Source: a virus. From it: DNA of 50,944 bases. Of the stretch, positions 40,889 through 48,097 are shown piece by piece (within the stretch, counting starts at the first letter, position 1; the number at the start of each line of letters is the position of its first letter). The notes under the pieces were generated by a model. That model was given only the letters and a program-made list of their open reading frames with translations. It was not told where the DNA came from and did not search any database. Location: positions 1-50,944 of the IMG/VR virus record IMGVR_UViG_3300018071_000003; one strand, written 5' to 3'. The position numbers and the translations under genes are program-made.

Positions 40889-41607
40889 TGAGCGAATTTG
40901 TCAGACATGAAAACTGCCCCTATTGTAACAGCCGCGATAATTTGGCTCGTTACGATGATGGTCACGGCTATTGTTTTGGCTGCCATTACACTGAACCAGC
41001 TACCGAAAAATGGTTAGGTCACAAACCCGTCTTAAAGGTGCTAACAACCCTTCGGGCATTGCCAGACGACGCAAAGCCTCAAATCGGGGCAACCGGGTGG
41101 ATGTGGCTCAAGAAGTATGGTATAATCGAAACCGAGACCTCGGGCTTTCTCTGGAGCGACTCAAAGCAATGGCTGATTTTTACCTTCAAAGATGGTAATG
41201 GAACTATCATCGCTTGGCAAGCTCGTAACTTCAACAAAGATCGTCCTAAACCCAAGTACCTTAGCTACGGCCCCATTGGCGACATCTTGGTGGAGTTTGG
41301 GGAAGGCAATTGTTGTGTACTTACCGAAGACGTAATTTCTGCAATAAAGGTAGGTAGAAGCACTGGGGTAGTTGGGGTACCTCTCTTTGGCTCAGGAATA
41401 CCCCTAAAACTGCTCACAAGGCTCTACAGGCTCTTTAAAACAGTGGGTATATGGCTAGATAGCGACAAGACTAGAGAATCGCTCCTAGCGCGTTCTAGAG
41501 CCAACCAATATTTCCCTCACGTATTTACCATATTAACTGAGAAAGACCCCAAGGAGTACAGCGATGAGGCAATTAACGAGAAAATATGTAATTCTATGGA
41601 AATTTAG
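40888..41607 (+). CDS. DNA primase, zinc finger plus Toprim
   Basis: A 239-residue primase similar to the N-terminal half of T7 gp4. The zinc finger is C-P-Y-C near residues 10-13 and C-F-G-C-H near 29-33, separated by R-Y-D-D-G-H-G-Y. The Toprim core shows V-L-T-E-D-V-I-S-A near 144-152 and G-I-W-L-D-S-D near 187-193, which hold the metal-binding acidic residues. The helicase is encoded separately downstream, unlike in T7 where both are fused. Confidence 0.85.
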   Translation: MSEFVRHENCPYCNSRDNLARYDDGHGYCFGCHYTEPATEKWLGHKPVLKVLTTLRALPDDAKPQIGATGWMWLKKYGIIETETSGFLWSDSKQWLIFTFKDGNGTIIAWQARNFNKDRPKPKYLSYGPIGDILVEFGEGNCCVLTEDVISAIKVGRSTGVVGVPLFGSGIPLKLLTRLYRLFKTVGIWLDSDKTRESLLARSRANQYFPHVFTILTEKDPKEYSDEAINEKICNSMEI

Positions 41608-41610
41608 TTC

Positions 41611-41639
41611 TTGACAGTCTTTTAAATATATGTTATAAT
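41611..41639 (+). promoter_or_regulatory. Consensus sigma-70 promoter before helicase
   Basis: TTGACA (41611-41616), 17 bases, TATAAT (41634-41639), both perfect. It begins four bases after the primase stop and would give the helicase and polymerase genes their own transcript. The 100 bases after it are AT-rich with a TATATATATATATA run. Confidence 0.9.
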
Positions 41640-41744
41640 TATATTATGAAAAGGGCGAAGGTAAATGAAATGAAAGGGCTCTGGTAATAGTATATATATA
41701 TATAATAAAGAAGTGCGAGCTGTCCGAGCACGGAGGTAATAACA

Positions 41745-42986
41745 ATAATCCCTGAAATAGCATTCTTCAAGCTTCTCCTCACCGTCGAAGGTTACAAGCG
41801 GTGGTATTCCCTTATCAATGTGGATAAATATCAATACAAAGAAATTAGTGTCTTATATAAGACACTTAAGATTTACTTTGATAAATATCCAGATCAGGAT
41901 TCAACAATTGATGAATTCTCATCATTCTTTTTTAATTACTACGTTAGACTCAAGAAAGAGGACATAGATGCGTACCAGATCATCTTCAAGCAAATTAAGG
42001 AATCGGACGTATCTCCAGACAAAGCACAGGATTTACTTCAAAACATAGAAGCACGTCGTACAGCAATTGAAATCGCAGAGTGTGCCTTGTCTTTCTCCGA
42101 GGGAAAGACTTCTGAGGATAAGTTTCGGGAAAGCTTTCAACATTTTCAAACTCGGGATGTTGAGACAGAATCTACGCAGTTTATCACGGACGATTTAGAT
42201 GAAATACTCAACCAAACGTACCTCAAACCGGGACTTCGATGGAGGCTCGGAACTCTTAACCGTGCTTTGGGATCATTACGTCGAGGAGATTTCGGATTTG
42301 TGTTCGCCCGCCCGGAGACTGGAAAGACTACATTTCTTGCTTCGGAAGTTACGTACTTTGCAACACAAACAGATAAGCCAATTATATGGTTCAACAACGA
42401 AGAACAAGGACAAAAGGTAAAGGTAAGATGCTACCAAGCAGCACTAGGTTGTACCCGTGAATACCTCATCTCAAACAGAAAAAAATGTTATGAAGACTTT
42501 ATCAGACTCACAAAAGGCAACATTAAGCTATCTGACTCAGGCACACTCTTTCGCGCGGACGTTGAGCGCATTGTCGATGGAGTTGGCCCAGGACTTATCA
42601 TATTTGATCAAATTGACAAGATTGGAGGGTTCTCTGCCGACCGAAACGACCTTGTTATGGGAGCGATCTACCAATGGGCTAGAAACCTTGCTAAAGAAGT
42701 TGCACCAGTCATTGGAATCTGTCAAGCTGATGGCTCAGGGGACGGACAGAAATGGCTAACCATGAACAACGTAGCGGAAGCTAAGACAGCCAAGCAAGCA
42801 GAGGCCGATTGGATTTTGGGCATAGGGAAAACTTACTCTGATGATATGGAATATATTAGACACTTTCATCTAAGCAAGAACAAATTAGCAGGAGATGGTG
42901 ACTCAGACCCAACATGGAGACACGCAAAATGGGACGTGCTGTTGCAACCAGAACTAGCGAGGTATAAAGACCTTGGAAACGATTGA
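41745..42986 (+). CDS. DnaB-like replicative helicase, probable AUA start
   Basis: About 413 residues. Walker A is A-R-P-E-T-G-K-T-T near 188-196 and Walker B L-I-I-F-D-Q-I-D near 283-290; the segment F-N-N-E-E-Q-G follows Walker A. This matches the DnaB-like ATPase family of phages such as LUZ24 and PaP3. The frame has no ATG, GTG or TTG before GTG 41820, yet 25 helicase-like residues (I-P-E-I-A-F-F-K-L-L-L-T) precede it. A GGAGG site (41732-41736) lies eight bases before ATA 41745, so AUA is the likely start; GTG 41820 is the fallback. Confidence 0.78.
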   Translation: MIPEIAFFKLLLTVEGYKRWYSLINVDKYQYKEISVLYKTLKIYFDKYPDQDSTIDEFSSFFFNYYVRLKKEDIDAYQIIFKQIKESDVSPDKAQDLLQNIEARRTAIEIAECALSFSEGKTSEDKFRESFQHFQTRDVETESTQFITDDLDEILNQTYLKPGLRWRLGTLNRALGSLRRGDFGFVFARPETGKTTFLASEVTYFATQTDKPIIWFNNEEQGQKVKVRCYQAALGCTREYLISNRKKCYEDFIRLTKGNIKLSDSGTLFRADVERIVDGVGPGLIIFDQIDKIGGFSADRNDLVMGAIYQWARNLAKEVAPVIGICQADGSGDGQKWLTMNNVAEAKTAKQAEADWILGIGKTYSDDMEYIRHFHLSKNKLAGDGDSDPTWRHAKWDVLLQPELARYKDLGND

Positions 42987-43024
42987 GCTAGTTGTAATTC
43001 TCGTTACTTTAATGAGTGTCAAGA

Positions 43025-43396
43025 ATGATTGAAGCTGCTCTCCTCTGCCTAGCCCTCAATTTATATCATGAGGGCGCGAAGGAGGAGCCATTACCCGGAC
43101 TATTTGCCATTGCTCAAGTAACTCTCAATAGGGCACAGCGTAATCCAGATAAAGTCTGTGAGGTGGTACAGGAATATAAGCAATTCTCATGGACATTGCG
43201 TCCTCCCAAGGTAGAAGAAGGTCCAGCATGGAGGCGTGCGCAGGATGTAGCTAAGTTATCTTTAAGTACGAATGATTTTACTGGAGGAGCAACCCACTTC
43301 GCAGCAATTTATGTAAATCCCTATTGGAAATCTGATATGACAATTCTTGGACAATGGGGATCTCACATCTTTTATAAACAGAAAAGAAAAAAATGA
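43025..43396 (+). CDS. SleB-like cell wall hydrolase
   Basis: About 123 residues from ATG 43025; a GTG nine bases upstream is possible. It matches the Hydrolase_2/SleB family, which cuts peptidoglycan glycan strands: L-Y-H-E-G near 13-17 with the likely catalytic Glu, I-A-Q-V-T-L-N-R near 28-35, Q-F-S-W-T near 53-57, and G-A-T-H-F near 87-91. It lacks an obvious signal peptide. Phage members act as endolysins or virion lysins. Its position in the replication block is unusual for an endolysin. Confidence 0.8.
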   Translation: MIEAALLCLALNLYHEGAKEEPLPGLFAIAQVTLNRAQRNPDKVCEVVQEYKQFSWTLRPPKVEEGPAWRRAQDVAKLSLSTNDFTGGATHFAAIYVNPYWKSDMTILGQWGSHIFYKQKRKK

Positions 43397-44019
43397 GGCT
43401 TGTAATTATCAGTGATACCCACTGCACTCAGCCAAACGTACCCGACGGTGATGTTCTAATTCATTGTGGGGATTTTACATTTCATGGTAGGGCGTTTGAG
43501 ACAAAAGATTCACTTGAATGGTTTAACAGCCTTCCACACAAGCATAAACTATTCACTGCTGGAAACCATGAACTTGGATGGGAAGATGAGGTTAAGCGGA
43601 ATGTTTATCTTGATTGGGCTTCAAAATGTACTTACCTGCATGCAACGGGCGTAGAAATTGATGGCGTAAAGTTTTGGGGTAGTCCTTTTCAACCGGACTT
43701 TATGGGATGGGCATTTCAACTTCCGAGAGGCAACCGCTTAAAGGAACATTGGAGTTTAATTCCAGATGATACCGACGTGCTAATTACACATGGTCCACCT
43801 TACGGATTTGGCGATACTAACGGCGATCCTCGGGACTTTCGTTTTGGAGATAAAGACCTGTTAGCTCGTGTCTTAGAAGTTAAACCCGATGTTCACTGTT
43901 ATGGTCACGCCCATGGCGGATATGGTCAATGGTTCTTTGAAGGCATTCACTTTATCAACGCAGCATTATTAAACGAGAGCTATATGCTCGCAAACCAACC
44001 TGTCGTGGTGGATTTATGA
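43393..44019 (+). CDS. Calcineurin-like metallophosphoesterase
   Basis: A 208-residue metallophosphoesterase. All metal-binding motifs are visible: S-D-T-H near 7-10, H-C-G-D-F near 24-28, G-N-H-E near 57-60, H-G-P-P near 129-132 and G-H-A-H near 169-172. The pattern resembles the MPPED-like phosphodiesterase group. The substrate is unknown; candidates are nucleic-acid ends, cyclic nucleotides or signalling nucleotides of the host. It overlaps both neighbours by four bases. Confidence 0.82.
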   Translation: MRLVIISDTHCTQPNVPDGDVLIHCGDFTFHGRAFETKDSLEWFNSLPHKHKLFTAGNHELGWEDEVKRNVYLDWASKCTYLHATGVEIDGVKFWGSPFQPDFMGWAFQLPRGNRLKEHWSLIPDDTDVLITHGPPYGFGDTNGDPRDFRFGDKDLLARVLEVKPDVHCYGHAHGGYGQWFFEGIHFINAALLNESYMLANQPVVVDL

Positions 44020-44363
44020 GAAAACTATTGTTGCTGTTGGTGTGTGTACCATCGTTTGCATTTGCACAAGGAATAGATTTTACACGTCCTCCTGCTCCAG
44101 ACTGGCCCAATCTTGAGATTGTCAAACACTATGGAAACATTACAATTTGTACGCAGCCTTTAGGTATTACAACAATTGCTTGTGCTACACCTGATTTTAA
44201 GAATAATAAGTGCGATGTCTACCTTCCGTCTGCACCTGTCTTACGTTGGATTGTTCAACACGAAGAAGCCCATTGCCAAGGATATGATCATTATGAAGAC
44301 TCGGTAATGCACGATGCTTGGGAAAATTACAAAAAGGATCATAATGAAGAAGGGGAAGAATGA
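44016..44363 (+). CDS. Small secreted protein with metzincin-type motif
   Basis: A 115-residue protein with a signal peptide (residues 1-17, cleavage likely after A-F-A) and no lipobox. The segment H-E-E-A-H-C-Q-G-Y-D-H near 82-92 is an exact H-E-x-x-H-x-x-G-x-x-H motif, the zinc-binding and catalytic signature of metzincin proteases. Four Cys residues could form disulfides in the periplasm. The length is far below usual metzincins. Possible roles are cleavage of a host envelope protein or immunity-type inactivation. Similar short HExxH proteins occur in phage genomes without known function. Confidence 0.6.
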   Translation: MRKLLLLLVCVPSFAFAQGIDFTRPPAPDWPNLEIVKHYGNITICTQPLGITTIACATPDFKNNKCDVYLPSAPVLRWIVQHEEAHCQGYDHYEDSVMHDAWENYKKDHNEEGEE

Positions 44364-44366
44364 GGA

Positions 44367-45062
44367 ATGAAGCTCTGTGTTGACACCGAAATTACCACCT
44401 ACGCGACAGGTAATGCTTTTAGCCGTCGTAACCATTTGTGCTGTGTTTCTGTTCGTTCGGACAACGACGGGGTTACTAGGTGCATCAAATGGGAGCATAA
44501 CGGAGAGCCAGTATCAGCAGATAATGTCTCATATCTACAGGATGCCTTAAACCGTGCCTTATTGGTCATTGGCTTTGCCATCAAATTTGACTTGCATTGG
44601 CTTCGCCGTTGTGGTATAATAGAGGGGTATTCTTTTGAAAACTTACAGATTTGGGACTGCCAACTCGCACAGTTTGTCATTCAATGTCAGTCGGAACGAT
44701 ATCCGTCACTCGACAAGTCGTGCGCTTATTTTAACCTTGGCCAGAAATCGACGATCATTGAGAAAGAATATTGGGATCGTGGAATTGATACGGACCAAGT
44801 ACCTTGGGAAATCTTAGAAGAGTATGCTAATCGGGACGTAGATTTGACGTGGGAGTTGTATCAAGCACAACAGAAATACTTGACCGACAAACCGGCCTTA
44901 CTACGTCTAATTAAACTGAGTTGCATGGACACACTTGTACTTGCGGAAATGGAATATAATGGTTTGAAATATGATGTAGAAGAATCTCTGAAAAGAGCAG
45001 CACAAAAACAACAGGAGATTGACGAAATTGAGAGGCAAGTTAAAAGCATCTGTCGTATTTAA
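44367..45062 (+). CDS. DNA polymerase A, part 1: exonuclease domain
   Basis: A 231-residue segment with the 3'-5' proofreading domain of family-A polymerases. Exo I is C-V-D-T-E near 4-8, Exo II is I-G-F-A-I-K-F-D near 68-75 and Exo III is Y-A-N-R-D-V-D-L near 152-159. The frame ends at a stop after residue 231, in the middle of the polymerase thumb. The continuation is found in another frame from 45040 on, so a single-base deletion or sequencing error in an A run (45041-45044) or T run (45057-45059) is likely. The start has GAGGA upstream. Confidence 0.8.
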   Translation: MKLCVDTEITTYATGNAFSRRNHLCCVSVRSDNDGVTRCIKWEHNGEPVSADNVSYLQDALNRALLVIGFAIKFDLHWLRRCGIIEGYSFENLQIWDCQLAQFVIQCQSERYPSLDKSCAYFNLGQKSTIIEKEYWDRGIDTDQVPWEILEEYANRDVDLTWELYQAQQKYLTDKPALLRLIKLSCMDTLVLAEMEYNGLKYDVEESLKRAAQKQQEIDEIERQVKSICRI

Positions 45063-45067
45063 GACTG

Positions 45068-45565
45068 ATGAATAATGCAGGTTTTAGCTTTAACAGTGGA
45101 GAGCATCTTTCCGCTCTTTTGTATGGTGGTGTTGTGCGTTTTGTTGAATCAACTCCTTATCTGCATACGTTCAAGACTGGGCCACTAGCAGGCCAAACGA
45201 AGGAACGATTCATTAAAAAGAAGATAGAGACTACTCTACCTCGCCTTGTCGAACCGTTACCCAAAACCGAGTTGAAGAAACTAGGTTATTGGTCTACGGA
45301 CGCATCAGTGCTAAGTCGGTTAAAAGCCAAAGGCACTGCTCGACGAGTCGTTGAGCTTATAAAACGAAGAAACGAACTCGAACGACTTGTTTCTACCTAC
45401 TATCATGGAATACCGAAAACCATTGAAGAGAAAGATTGGGAACCCGGATGGCTACACGGCCAGTTCAACCAAGTTACTGTTGTCACTGGCAGAACTTCGT
45501 CTAGTAGTCCTAATTTGCAAAACATGGCATCAGAGGTGGACGAATTAATAAAAACAAGGTTCTAA
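45068..45565 (+). CDS. DNA polymerase A, part 2: thumb and palm start
   Basis: A 165-residue segment in the -1 frame relative to part 1. F-N-S-G-E-H-L-S-A-L-L-Y-G-G near 8-21 is the thumb-region motif of phage family-A polymerases. V-V-T-G-R-T-S-S-S-S-P-N-L-Q-N near 137-151 is the strongly conserved segment before motif A. An ATG at 45068 could start it as a separate chain, or it is fused to part 1 in an undamaged genome. It stops 20 residues after the T-G-R-T segment, where the methyltransferase and HNH genes interrupt the polymerase. Confidence 0.8.
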   Translation: MNNAGFSFNSGEHLSALLYGGVVRFVESTPYLHTFKTGPLAGQTKERFIKKKIETTLPRLVEPLPKTELKKLGYWSTDASVLSRLKAKGTARRVVELIKRRNELERLVSTYYHGIPKTIEEKDWEPGWLHGQFNQVTVVTGRTSSSSPNLQNMASEVDELIKTRF

Positions 45566-46131
45566 TAGCCTGTGAATTTAGTGGCATTGTGCGCGAAGCC
45601 TTTAGAGTACGCGGCCATTCGGCATTATCGTGTGATCTGCTGCCTTGCGAGAGGGGACCAGAGCATCATTTACAGCAAGATATTTGTGACCTATTTGGTA
45701 CCATCCGCCGTTCGCTCGGTGACGGTTGGGAGCCTGATTTAATTATCGCTTTCCCTCCTTGTACGCATTTATCCGTAAGCGGGGCACGATGGTTCAAAGA
45801 TAAGCTTATAGAACAGGAAGAAGCTGTGAAATTTTTTATGGAAATGATAAATGCGCCAGCATTAAAAGTTGCGGTAGAGAATCCCATTGGCATCATGTCT
45901 ACTAGGTATCGTAAGCCAGATCAGATTATCCAGCCGTGGCAATTCGGACATCCTGAGACAAAGGCTACGTGTTTATGGCTAAAGAATCTGCCAAAACTAC
46001 AACCTACAAATGTTGTAGTTGGTCGTGAGGGACGGGTATGGAAACTAGGCCCATCCCCTAATCGATGGAAAGATCGTTCCAGAACTTACCAAGGAATTGC
46101 TGATGCAATGGCGGAACAATGGACTCATTAA
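45544..46131 (+). CDS. Cytosine-C5-type DNA methyltransferase-like protein, AUU start likely
   Basis: About 195 residues. Family features are V-L-I-A-C-E-F-S-G near 6-14 (AdoMet-binding motif I), I-I-A-F-P-P-C-T-H near 72-80 with the catalytic-type Pro-Cys, and V-E-N-P-I-G near 111-116. The GTG at 45589 would delete motif I, and no ATG, GTG or TTG lies upstream in frame. ATT 45544 has GAGG seven to ten bases upstream and is the best start. It overlaps the end of polymerase part 2 and the start of the HNH gene. The protein is short and lacks a clear target-recognition domain, so activity is uncertain. Confidence 0.7.
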   Translation: MNKNKVLIACEFSGIVREAFRVRGHSALSCDLLPCERGPEHHLQQDICDLFGTIRRSLGDGWEPDLIIAFPPCTHLSVSGARWFKDKLIEQEEAVKFFMEMINAPALKVAVENPIGIMSTRYRKPDQIIQPWQFGHPETKATCLWLKNLPKLQPTNVVVGREGRVWKLGPSPNRWKDRSRTYQGIADAMAEQWTH

Positions 46132-46493
46132 AATTCGCTTTGAATAAAAAAGAATATTATAAAGAATATTACCGTAGGAATAAATGGCGTTGGATTGAAC
46201 GTTATCATATTCTTACCGGAGAAGGTTCGGGAAGTAAAAAAGATTTAAAGGCATCTAATTATAAACATGGTCGAAGTTGTTTTCGTCGTTGGGCAAAGGA
46301 ACGCAAATTAAAACTACAACAATGTGAACGCTGTCAATGTAGTTTACTAAATGTTACATCATATCAATGGGCAGGACATCATAAAGATCACAATTCTACT
46401 AATAATACAATTATAAATTTAGAAGTATTGTGCAAGCGATGTCATCAAATAGAACACAAATGTTGGAAACAATTAAATGTTACTACAAGGTGA
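46119..46493 (+). CDS. HNH homing-type endonuclease
   Basis: A 124-residue basic protein. C-E-R-C near residues 68-71 and C-K-R-C-H near 108-112 form the zinc clasp, and G-H-H-K-D-H-N-S near 88-95 is the HNH core. It is more AT-rich than the methyltransferase gene. It overlaps that gene at its start and polymerase part 3 at its end, so the pair is wedged exactly between two polymerase segments. Such insertions at conserved polymerase sites are typical of homing endonucleases. Confidence 0.8.
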   Translation: MDSLKFALNKKEYYKEYYRRNKWRWIERYHILTGEGSGSKKDLKASNYKHGRSCFRRWAKERKLKLQQCERCQCSLLNVTSYQWAGHHKDHNSTNNTIINLEVLCKRCHQIEHKCWKQLNVTTR

Positions 46494-47217
46494 TATTAAG
46501 AGTTTGGAAATTGTAGCTGCGGCTTATTTAAGCCAAGATATCATCTTACAAGATGAAGTAAAACAAGGAAAGGATTTCCATAGTGATAATCAAAGGCGAT
46601 TTAAATTACCAGATCGTGTTACAGCAAAACGATTCGTCTTTAAGCTCATCTACGGAGCGTCTGCTTACGGATATGCAAATGACGGCGACTTCCAGACTAT
46701 TGGGTTTTCACAACGTCAATGGCAAGGAGTAATTGATGAATACTACGAGAAGTATAAAGGTATTCGACAGTGGCACCAAAACTTGGTGCGAAGCGTTCTT
46801 GAAACCGGATGCTACGTTTCTCCTACTGGTAGACGGTACGAGTACCCCTCTAAAGATGTTGCTTCAAGAGAGTGGTTCTGGAGACCTAGGATACTTAACT
46901 ATCCCGTTCAAGGACTTGGAGCAGATTTAGTGATGTTGGCTCGTATTAGTATGTGGAGACGAATACAAAGACTTGGTTTTTATGAAGTTCCTCCTGTTTC
47001 CAGTGTTCATGATTCGATTGTTCTAGACGTTCCGTCTGATAAATCTCTTGACATGAAGAAAGGATTGTGTTATACTATTGGTAAGATGTTGCGTAAATGT
47101 GTACAAGATGTTCCAATTAATTTCGAGAGGCAATTCGGCCAACCTTTCGACCTACCTTTAGATTGTGAAGTAAAGGTAGGACTTAACCTTGGGTCGATGG
47201 AGAAAATTGAATGCTAA
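46477..47217 (+). CDS. DNA polymerase A, part 3: palm and fingers
   Basis: A 246-residue segment with all polymerase catalytic motifs: motif A Q-G-D-I-K-S-L-E near 4-11, motif B R-V-T-A-K-R-F-V-F-K-L-I-Y-G near 47-60, and motif C V-H-D-S-I-V near 188-193. Its ATG 46477 directly follows an in-frame stop and lies in the end of the HNH gene, so it may be made as a separate chain that pairs with parts 1 and 2, or be joined to them by RNA splicing. It begins just where motif A should follow part 2. Confidence 0.85.
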   Translation: MLLQGDIKSLEIVAAAYLSQDIILQDEVKQGKDFHSDNQRRFKLPDRVTAKRFVFKLIYGASAYGYANDGDFQTIGFSQRQWQGVIDEYYEKYKGIRQWHQNLVRSVLETGCYVSPTGRRYEYPSKDVASREWFWRPRILNYPVQGLGADLVMLARISMWRRIQRLGFYEVPPVSSVHDSIVLDVPSDKSLDMKKGLCYTIGKMLRKCVQDVPINFERQFGQPFDLPLDCEVKVGLNLGSMEKIEC

Positions 47218-47708
47218 TATCAATTCAATCAGTAAACGTCACTCGTGCTCCTAAAGGGTATTCCATCGCAGAAGTAACATATCTGCGTGAGGGACGCGAA
47301 GAAGCTCGTAAGGTAATGTCATTTGTCAATGAAGGTGTATTTAAAACGGTTTCTGAATTTAAAGTTTTTCCAGTTGATGTTAATGTAACTCTTGCCAAAG
47401 AACGTGGTAAAGATGGAAAAGACTATTGGCAATGGAAGGCAATTGAACAGGGACAAACAGTGCAAAATGACGTTACGGCAAAAGCAGTAGATCCGAAGAT
47501 TCAAGGCGGCAAAGTTTATAGCTCCAATTATGAAACACCCACAGAGCGGGCTAAGAGACAAGTTTACATCGTACGTCAATCTAGCTTGTCAAACGCTATT
47601 GCACTTATGGCAGCACGTAGTCCAAAAGGTGCAGAAGTGAATGTTGAAAGTGTCATTGAAGTGGCGAAACAATTTGAAGAATATGTTCTCAACGTGGAGG
47701 TTGTATGA
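47211..47708 (+). CDS. Replication-region protein, possibly ssDNA-binding
   Basis: A 165-residue protein. The N-terminal 85 residues are beta-rich, with V-T-L-A-K-E-R-G-K-D-G-K-D-Y-W-Q-W-K near 59-76. That resembles OB-fold-type domains of phage replication proteins. The C-terminal 70 residues are a charged helical segment, without the usual acidic tail. Location directly after the polymerase suits a single-strand-binding or processivity role, but I cannot assign a family. Confidence 0.5.
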   Translation: MLISIQSVNVTRAPKGYSIAEVTYLREGREEARKVMSFVNEGVFKTVSEFKVFPVDVNVTLAKERGKDGKDYWQWKAIEQGQTVQNDVTAKAVDPKIQGGKVYSSNYETPTERAKRQVYIVRQSSLSNAIALMAARSPKGAEVNVESVIEVAKQFEEYVLNVEVV

Positions 47709-47887
47709 TTAGAGAAGCATTTAAAGTGCATGTAGACGATTTTGGACCAGGTATTGAAAAAGTGGATATTACAGATCAGGATGGTATTAGTTGGCGCTCG
47801 GCTAAGAAACAACTTAGACAATGGTATTTAGATCAAGCAAAAAAACTTCGTGATGTAACTCAAAAAGACTATTTCCCACATGCTTAA
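47705..47887 (+). CDS. Small replication-region protein
   Basis: A 60-residue protein. An acidic N-terminal half (V-D-D-F-G-P-G-I-E) is followed by a basic helix (R-S-A-K-K-Q-L-R-Q-W-Y). It overlaps both neighbours by four to eight bases. Unknown function. Confidence 0.55.
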   Translation: MIREAFKVHVDDFGPGIEKVDITDQDGISWRSAKKQLRQWYLDQAKKLRDVTQKDYFPHA

Positions 47888-48095
47888 AAGTTTGTTTCAA
47901 CCTGATGTTGATTCAATACTTGAAGAGTTTCATAAAGTAATTAAACGGCTGGATACAGCAGTTGAGTTTTATAATTCTGAAGCCGCAAGACAACTTGATT
48001 TGATGGCACAAGCTCAAAATGCGAAGCAATTTGCCGAGGATGAAGGTAAACGTGCATTGCGTATTGCCGGTCAACTTTCTGAACTACTCAGGTAA
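47880..48095 (+). CDS. Small coiled-coil protein
   Basis: A 71-residue, almost fully helical protein with Ala/Gln/Leu heptads between residues 15 and 68. Similar short coiled-coil proteins lie between polymerase and exonuclease genes in other podoviruses. It overlaps the previous gene by eight bases. Function unknown. Confidence 0.6.
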   Translation: MLKSLFQPDVDSILEEFHKVIKRLDTAVEFYNSEAARQLDLMAQAQNAKQFAEDEGKRALRIAGQLSELLR

Positions 48096-48097
48096 GG

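Noticed and set aside
41646-41687. 13-residue leader peptide frame after the helicase promoter
   Set aside because: Its ATG falls at the predicted transcription start, leaving no room for a ribosome site.
45020-45068. Programmed -1 ribosomal frameshift in the polymerase
   Set aside because: No X-XXY-YYZ slippery heptamer is in phase and no strong downstream stem is obvious; a homopolymer indel explains the break better.
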